Assembly: GCA_024741835.1 (NCBI GenBank)
Contig: JAENRP010000229.1
Coordinates: 54,816-69,010, forward strand
Source of the DNA: Diplocarpon mali
Taxonomy: Eukaryota > Ascomycota > Leotiomycetes > Helotiales > Drepanopezizaceae
DNA: 14,195 nt
Reading direction: 5' to 3'
Positions 9,363 to 14,195 of this stretch are shown piece by piece; position 1 is the first letter of the stretch; each line of letters begins with the position of its first letter. Both the position numbers and the translations under genes were made by a program. The notes below the pieces were generated by a model. It was not told where the DNA came from and did not search any database. It saw only the letters and a program-made list of their open reading frames with translations.

Positions 9363-10427
9363 AAAGAAATTAAAAAAATAGGGCCATGTGTTTTTTCTCC
9401 CTCCTCGTGTTGACGTTGCCGGTGCTAAGCGAGATGGGGCTGGAAGGTCATGGTTGGCAGATGGCGGTTGTCTCTGGAGGGGCTGATGGCTAGAAGAGGC
9501 AGACCGCATCGAGGCCTCTCTCTCAGGGGGGGCTGTTTCCCTGACCCACCTCGCACATGCTCAGCAGTCCCCTTTCGATCCTCCTCTTGTAGCCGCTGCT
9601 GCCATACCACAGACGCCATCCGGGCCATCCCGGCCCTCCGGCTCTGGACCGGCTTCCGGCCCCCCTGGAATAAGACACGCAACGGGTCGGGGGTCTGTGC
9701 CGAGAAAGCTACTGGTCTTGAAGCCCCCCGACAGCAGACGGCTGCGAGCGTCACGCAATGAATCCGCGGGCACGTCACAGCGAGCTGTACAGCCACCGAG
9801 TTCCGGACTCCTCCTCGGGGGGCCACCTCACGGCTAGATTGGGCGTCGTGGCGTAGCACTCTGGAGTAGCTGCTCGTGGCTGGTGGGTAGCGCTCGGCCG
9901 TCTGCTCGAGCTGGAACTGCAAATCGTCGCTTTGTTGACAGACACCCCTTCGCTTGCGGCAACCGAGATTGCCGGGGTAGAGCACCCAGTGGGTTGGGTC
10001 CTCTCGAGCTTGTCACGCCGCCACGGACGAGTCACCAACGCCTCTCCCGCGCATCCCGCATCGCGAGCGTCACGTTCTCAACACCACACGCGCAAGGCCC
10101 CGTGCCTGCGCCTCGCCACGCTCTGCACGCGCTGTCCGCGATCGTGCCACTCGCAGGACATCTGTCCGCGCGGATCCCGCCAGGAAGCCGCGCGCGTCGA
10201 GCAGGAGTCCTCCGACCTCGATGCTCCTACGAATCCGAGGCAGCATTCCGAGCCAGATGGGGTGTCCGTAGCGATCATGTCCGTACGAGGGCATCAGTAT
10301 CTGGGATAAGACGGGGAGCACCATGCTGGCCACGCGGAAGAGGAGGGCGCTGTGCGGGCCGAGGGACTGTCGAGGTGGGATATTCGGGCGTGTATGGCCA
10401 GCTCCTTTGCTGGCGGTCGTCCCCTGG

Positions 10428-11239
10428 CTATCTGGAATGCAATAGTTGCCGGTGGTCTTTGTTCTCTCCGTCGCGGGTGCTACGACCTGCTTGCGTTGAG
10501 TCGTTGCCGCGAGGTGCCTCAAGCCGCGTTGGATCTGTCCGTCGGCAGAGCAATTTCAATCCTTCTGGCTGTGGACCCTTGGACGGATCATACATGTGAC
10601 TTGCGAGTATGCTGATATTCGCTGCTACGGGTGGGGATACGCCTCTTGTTAGGTACTTGACGTTTTGTAGGAATCTTTGAAAGAATGTTCGTCTTCGGCC
10701 TTCCGTCCCGGTTCTCACGTACTCGAGCGTGTCACCCGTTCGAAGGGTCGGGCCCGTGATGGCTCCTCTCTCCATTTCCGAAAGCGCGGGCCGACACGTA
10801 ATCATCGATCTAGTCGCCGAGGCCCAGTTCAAGAATGGCCAAGGAAGCCGAGCGTCGTAATGGTCTCGTGGCTCCAGCATGGCTTCCTTCTCCCGCTTGA
10901 AGCGCGGGAAACACTGCGTATCTCTCCTTTGCGAGTTCAGGTGGCTGCCAGCCATCACCTGGGAGAACATTTTCTCAGGCAAGTGATGTTTGAATCCGCG
11001 CGGAGGATTGCAGTCCGGATAAAATACCCCGGAGAGATCGAGGGTTCCCAAGGATCGCCATGGAACTTCTTTGCTACTTCACGAGCTCCCTCCTTGAACG
11101 GAACACTGTTCCCTCGAGCCTCATCATGCCCAACCCTCGGGAGATGAAAACGACCAGCCATCCCAAAAACAGAGCTTGCCATTGCGCCACGAGTATCGAT
11201 TGAAGTATTGTGAAGATCCGGATCGTTCAGGCCCTGCAC
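10428..11239 (-). pseudogene. Possible minus-strand gene relic of unknown family
   Basis: Two overlapping minus-strand frames (11239-10955 and 11051-10428) give stretches with a more protein-like mix than their surroundings, e.g. GREVAKKF-like and LPWPFLNWASATRSMITC. Joining them would need a frame change around 10955-11051, and no clean intron pair explains it. GTGAGA on the minus strand near 10720 might be a donor. I do not recognise a family. It could be a decayed gene, part of a multi-exon gene I cannot resolve, or a chance frame. Low confidence. Confidence 0.18.
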
Positions 11240-11349
11240 TCTGTTGCGGTCTCGTATTTTCTCCTTTCTTACACCTCACGCCCCACATTTCGTCTGCGAC
11301 GGATCTGCGGTGGCACACGCTTCTCTTCTCTTCCTGTCGGCACGTAGGT

Positions 11350-11367
11350 CATGTGACCGGTCATATG
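11350..11367. promoter_or_regulatory. 18-bp near-palindrome centred on TGACCGGTCA
   Basis: The sequence catgTGACCGGTCAtatg is self-complementary except for one pair. Its perfect 10-bp core is 11354-11363. It lies in unassigned DNA and could be a dimer-type binding site or chance. Confidence 0.3.
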
Positions 11368-11940
11368 ATAAAGGAGGCTTGGCAAATACTGTATCGACTC
11401 TACGCTCTCGAGGAGTAGCTTCGAGGGCCAGCCCTTACACTCGACTACAATACAACGTATTCGAAGAAGCTCCACCAGTGCACACAATCAGCTCATGTGA
11501 TACCAAGACTTCCGCATCCTTGCACGCGAGGGGGTTGGAATGTGACATGTTCCGAGGATCCCACGCAGCCTCCCGCAGCCTCTCACCCGCGGGATGTGCC
11601 GATATGAAAGGACCCCCGACCACCGCATGCATCTGCTGTTTCACGCCCGACCCGGCCATTCCGGGCCGGCTGCTGGCGGCCGCGGCCAGAAAGAGCTCCA
11701 CGGAGACGCGCCCTCCCTGGGCGCGAGCTGGTGCCGCGCCGGCGAGCGCTTGCCAGCCGCGCAGCAAGGCGCGTACGGCCTGGCGCCGCCATCCTGCCCA
11801 CAAGGGCCGTCGCGCGGCTGCGATTGCCGGGGGGGACGGGGACGGGGGATACGTTGGGAGTGGGACGAGGGGATCGCCGGCCTCCCCCGTCCGAGGGGCT
11901 GCCAGGCCGGCCGTGAGGCGCGTGGAGGTCTGGGGATGCT

Positions 11941-12019
11941 GGGCGGCTGTGTCCTCGAACTCACGATCACGGGGACGCCGGGCGGCTGTGTCCTCGGACG
12001 GAAATCAAGATCACGGGGA
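11941..12019 (+). repeat. Imperfect direct duplication of about 40 bp
   Basis: GGGCGGCTGTGTCCTCG occurs at 11941-11957 and again at 11980-11996, and GATCACGGGGA at 11965-11975 and 12009-12019. The second copy carries about 5 extra bases between the two blocks. This is a local tandem duplication in gene-free DNA. Confidence 0.7.
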
Positions 12020-12083
12020 GGACGGCGCGTCTCAAGGCTTGGGCGCTCTCGATGGGGTTGTGTTGGCATCTTGTTTTCGCTTC

Positions 12084-12123
12084 CTGCTTCTGCTTCTGCT
12101 TCTGCTTCTGCTTTCTGCTTCCT
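12084..12123 (+). repeat. Short (CTTCTG)n tandem array
   Basis: About five units of CTTCTG with one irregular T-rich unit near the 3' end. It gives runs of alternating residues in all frames, which accounts for the repetitive look of the open frames across it. Confidence 0.75.
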
Positions 12124-12177
12124 CCAGGACACTGGCGTCCGGCGGTGCCCGCACGGGATGGATTGATCCGTGAGCTG

Positions 12178-12258
12178 GAGTGACGGAGCCGAGTCACGCG
12201 AGCGAGAGTCACGCGAGCCGAGAGTCACGGAACCGAGTCACGGAACTGGCGTCACGGA
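12178..12258 (+). repeat. Iterated GAGTCACG array (six units, about 13-16 bp apart)
   Basis: GAGTCACG occurs at 12191, 12206, 12222 and 12235, with variants GAGTGACG at 12178 and GCGTCACG at 12249. Start-to-start spacings are 13, 15, 16, 13 and 14 bp. The exact copies contain GAGTCA, the reverse complement of TGACTC, the core bound by Gcn4/CPC-1-type bZIP proteins. It may be a minisatellite or a clustered binding array. No gene was found within 1 kb on either side. Confidence 0.65.
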
Positions 12259-12439
12259 ACTGCATCACACACGCTGAGTGGCAGCGAGCCAATGCAAGGC
12301 GGCGATGAAAGATGCAGCCGAGACGGCAGGGGTTTTGATCTGGCCGGGCGGGGATGGTGGGCATGACTGGCTGGCGGTCTCCCGAGCCGACGTCAAGGTC
12401 CCTGGAGATCCTGGGATCGGTAGGGATAGAGTGATCGGG

Positions 12440-12484
12440 GTCACGTGTGAGGCATGAAGAGAGGGAATTCCAGGGACACGTGAC
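12440..12484. promoter_or_regulatory. Inverted pair of GTCACGTG E-box elements
   Basis: GTCACGTG lies at 12440-12447 and its reverse complement CACGTGAC at 12477-12484, 29 bp apart. CACGTG flanked by GT/AC is the class bound by Cbf1/Pho4-type bHLH proteins. Further copies are CACGTGAC at 13361-13368 and CACGTG at 13402-13407. A promoter function is inferred; no downstream gene is visible in the window. Confidence 0.4.
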
Positions 12485-12516
12485 GGCCTTGGCATAGGCT
12501 GCCCTCCAGTACTCGG

Positions 12517-12520
<4 letters not shown>

Positions 12521-12550
<30 letters not shown>
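12521..12550 (+). repeat. (CT)15 microsatellite
   Basis: Fifteen perfect CT units, followed by A/C/T-rich sequence that looks like a fungal leader (about 12551-12600). No convincing coding start follows. Confidence 0.9.
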
Positions 12551-12554
<4 letters not shown>

Positions 12555-12772
12555 CATCTACATCTCAAACCCGAATACAATCATACCTTTCTCAGTGCGC
12601 ACCCTGTGAGACCAACCGGGTCCCTGCCCGCCACGCGCCGCCCCGAGCGCGCTCGAGCTGTCGCTGGTGCCGGGGCTCGACTGGACAATAGATCCGCGGA
12701 CCACGCCAGACCGGCTGCCGCTGATGTGGATGCGCGTCCGGCCGGGGATGGACGGGAGCGGCGAGACGGCGA

Positions 12773-12804
12773 GATCAGATGAGATGAGGATCAGATGAGA
12801 TGAG
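12773..12804 (+). repeat. Perfect 2 x 16-bp tandem duplication
   Basis: GATCAGATGAGATGAG occupies 12773-12788 and again 12789-12804 without change. A recent slippage or duplication event in gene-free DNA. Confidence 0.85.
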
Positions 12805-13040
12805 GTGCCTCGGGCGAGACTTCGGACGAGAAGATCGGCGCCGTGGCTGCACGGCGCCCAGGCCAGGGACCTGGGGTGGCGAGACCCACTGCATCGCCTC
12901 GTTCCCTGCTGTCGCTAGCAGGTGCGGGAAGGGGTGGGTTTGGCGTTGCTGCACAGCCTCCGCTACACGTCTCTACCGGCTGGAGAATCATATCGTGCCT
13001 GGTGGTTAGGTGGTCGGGTGGTATGTGGTAGGGTGGTACG

Positions 13041-13067
13041 TATGGTATATATGGTATATATGGTATA
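13041..13067 (+). repeat. Perfect 3 x 9-bp tandem repeat (TATGGTATA)
   Basis: Three identical units lie in a G/T-rich stretch (about 13005-13067) with further GGTATG- and GGTGG-like near-repeats before them. Confidence 0.85.
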
Positions 13068-13102
13068 GACGATATAGTAAAGCATGGTCGGGCATCGCAT
13101 CG

Positions 13103-13110
13103 TGACGTCA
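13103..13110. promoter_or_regulatory. CRE palindrome TGACGTCA
   Basis: A perfect 8-bp cAMP-response-element-type site, the class bound by ATF/CREB bZIP proteins in fungi and other eukaryotes. It sits between the E-box pair at 12.4 kb and the E-boxes at 13.4 kb. Function is inferred from the motif only. Confidence 0.35.
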
Positions 13111-13520
13111 CACTCCGGGTGGCGGCCAACCATCCTGAGAAAGGCATTCCACGATCGAGGCCCAGGCCGACGGCCGGGGTGGCATTCCCCGCCCCCGCGA
13201 CCGGTCTCGGCTGCGGCAGCCGTGCCGAGAGGGCCCCTGGGTCGTCGGGAGCTGGACCGACGCGGCGGGAAAGGCGTCGGGCGTCGGGCGTCGGGCCAGC
13301 CTCTGCGTCGAGGAGCGCTCACGGCCAAGCACCGAGCTGCGGCGAACCCGCCCCGGCGACCACGTGACCCCACCGAGGGACCTCTGTTGATGCGAGGCGG
13401 GCACGTGCCTCTGCGGCCAGCGGCCCCCCCTTTTGGGTCGTTGTATGGTCGTCGGCCCACGTCGATCGTCATCTGCCCATCTGCCATGACCACCTCTCCA
13501 CTCTTGCTGTCACCTGCTGC

Positions 13521-13544
13521 CTTGCTGCCTTGCTGCCTTGCTGC
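13521..13544 (+). repeat. Perfect 3 x 8-bp tandem repeat (CTTGCTGC)
   Basis: Three identical units, preceded by a partial unit at about 13514-13520. Confidence 0.85.
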
Positions 13545-13640
13545 CACCTCCCAACCCCCTCCCAACCATCCACTATTACTGCCCCCCCCCCCTGCCAGGG
13601 ACCCGTATTCCCATATGCTGGGTGTCCAACAGAAGCAAAG

Positions 13641-13790
13641 TAATAATCATAATAGTGATAATCATAGTAATAATCATAGTAATACTCATAGTAATACTCA
13701 TAGTACTACTCATAGTACTACTCATAGTACTACTCATAGTACTACTCATACTACTACTCATACTACTACTAATAATAATAACAAAAAAAT
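13641..13790 (+). repeat. 150-bp A/T-rich minisatellite with CATAGTACTACT units
   Basis: The tract consists of 12-bp units of the type CATAGTAnTACT, starting AAT-rich (AATAATCATAGT), becoming CATAGTAATACT and then CATAGTACTACT, and ending in CTA/AAT trinucleotides. The gradual change of unit along the array suggests growth by local duplication. It is followed by a poly-A stretch (13792-13798). In frames it yields runs such as HSTTHSTT, which should not be taken as protein. Confidence 0.9.
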
Positions 13791-13798
13791 AGCGTCAG

Positions 13799-13824
13799 GA
13801 GAAGAGACGGCGAGAAGAGACGGC
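13799..13824 (+). repeat. Perfect 2 x 13-bp tandem duplication
   Basis: GAGAAGAGACGGC occurs at 13799-13811 and 13812-13824, directly after the minisatellite. Confidence 0.85.
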
Positions 13825-13978
13825 GCGCGTCGGGTGTGGATCGAAGCCAGGTCTCCGGCTCGGCTCGGGAGGGGAGGGAGGATCGGGACGGCCGACGAAC
13901 GGCTTCGAGGAGCCCGAGACCGTCGCGGGGCCGAGGAGAAAGGGGGCACGGTAGGGAGGTAGGAGAGGCTGGGTCGGG

Positions 13979-14195
13979 GTCTGTCTGTCTCTCTGTCTGT
14001 CTGTCTGTCTGGGTCTGTCTGGGTTTCTGCTTCTGTCTCTCCCTCTGTCTGTCTCTCTCTCCCTCTGTCCCTCCCTCTCTCTCCCTATCCCTCCCTCTCC
14101 CTCTCTCCGTCTGTCTCTCTCTCTCTGTCTCTCCCTCTCTCCGTCTGTCTCTCTCTCTCTGTCTCTCCCTCTCTCTCCCTCTCTCTCCCTATCCC
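13979..14195 (+). repeat. GTCT/CT-rich low-complexity tract running off the window end
   Basis: At least 217 bp of (GTCT)n, (CT)n and CCCT mixtures reach the last base, so the full length is unknown. Within it a 34-bp unit is perfectly duplicated in tandem (14099-14132 and 14133-14166). The tract is nearly pure pyrimidine apart from scattered G. Confidence 0.9.

Larger units (their letters stand above)
9400..12160. other. Gene-free or unassigned 2.8-kb region
   Basis: Several frames of 150-310 codons stay open here on both strands, but they overlap each other, have Arg/Ser/Ala/Gly-rich composition typical of chance frames in G+C-rich DNA, and contain no motif I recognise. I saw no transposase, reverse transcriptase, P450 heme motif or other signature, no terminal repeats, and no tRNA or 5S gene. 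The base composition is not A+T-rich, so there is no visible sign of heavy repeat-induced point mutation. The best candidate for former coding sequence, 10428-11239 minus, is listed separately. Unrecognised multi-exon or non-coding genes cannot be excluded. Confidence 0.45.
12551..13640. other. Unassigned 1.1-kb region
   Basis: No frame here looks like a real protein; the open ones run into simple repeats. It contains a perfect CRE palindrome and several short tandem repeats, listed separately, plus three GCGTCGG units near 13274 and a C11 run at 13582-13592. It may be promoter sequence of a gene lying beyond the window. Confidence 0.45.

Noticed and set aside
9425..9985. 186-codon minus-strand frame considered as a cytochrome P450 end
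   Set aside because: No heme-binding FxxGxRxCxG motif or other P450 signature is present.
10739..10760. GTTCGAA within a short ACCC/GGGT stem, resembling a tRNA T-arm
   Set aside because: The loop is out of register with the TTCRANN consensus and there are no D or anticodon arms upstream.
11244..12173. 309-codon plus-strand frame with a poly-Leu run
   Set aside because: The Leu run is the CTTCTG microsatellite read in frame; the rest is Arg/Ala/Ser-rich with no motif, and it spans a local duplication.
13838..13862. Minus-strand GCTTCGATCC resembling a tRNA B box
   Set aside because: The flanking bases do not form a T-stem and no A box or acceptor pairing was found.
13084..13962. 292-codon plus-strand frame with His-Ser-Thr repeats
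   Set aside because: The repeats are the 12-bp minisatellite in translation, and the flanks are low complexity without a family match.

Overview
The window looks like nuclear DNA of a filamentous ascomycete (Pezizomycotina). The evidence is G+C-rich coding sequence, very short introns (51-55 nt) with GTRWGY-like donors, CTAAC/CTAAT branch sites and YAG/AAG acceptors, pyrimidine-rich leaders before the start codons, and a fungal-type Zn(II)2Cys6 regulator. No finer taxonomy is supportable from the sequence alone.

Layout: 1-897 is the promoter and leader of the first gene, with three CCAAT boxes and an inverted repeat. 898-3258 (+) encodes a 768-residue protein with a Zn2Cys6-like cluster in mid-protein, in two exons. 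3259-4887 is intergenic and ends in the TATA-containing promoter of the next gene. 4888-5913 (+) is polyubiquitin: four identical 76-residue units plus a C-terminal Gln, in three exons. 5914-6386 is a short spacer with two upstream ORFs. 6387-8690 (+) encodes a BRAP2/Etp1-type protein (RRM-like domain, RING-H2, UBP zinc finger, coiled coil) and contains a 51-nt stop-free intron that reads through if it is not removed. 8691-9400 is downstream sequence with an AT microsatellite, a strong G-run cluster and a long polypyrimidine block. From about 9400 to the end I find no gene I can defend. Long open frames there are expected from base composition and do not resemble families I know; one minus-strand stretch (10428-11239) may be a gene relic. 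This 3' part is rich in simple repeats, short tandem arrays and clustered bZIP/bHLH-type motifs.

Functional theme: polyubiquitin and the Etp1/BRAP2-type gene are neighbours on the same strand, 473 bp apart. One supplies ubiquitin; the other carries a RING (E3-type) domain and a UBP finger, a fold that in related proteins binds the free C-terminus of ubiquitin. The pairing may be functional or incidental. I see no phage, CRISPR, transposase, rRNA or tRNA gene, and no clearly new multi-gene system. The less ordinary items are the mid-protein Zn2Cys6 regulator, the 3n intron in the RING gene, its overlapping uORFs, the codon divergence among ubiquitin units, and the iterated GAGTCACG array near 12.2 kb.
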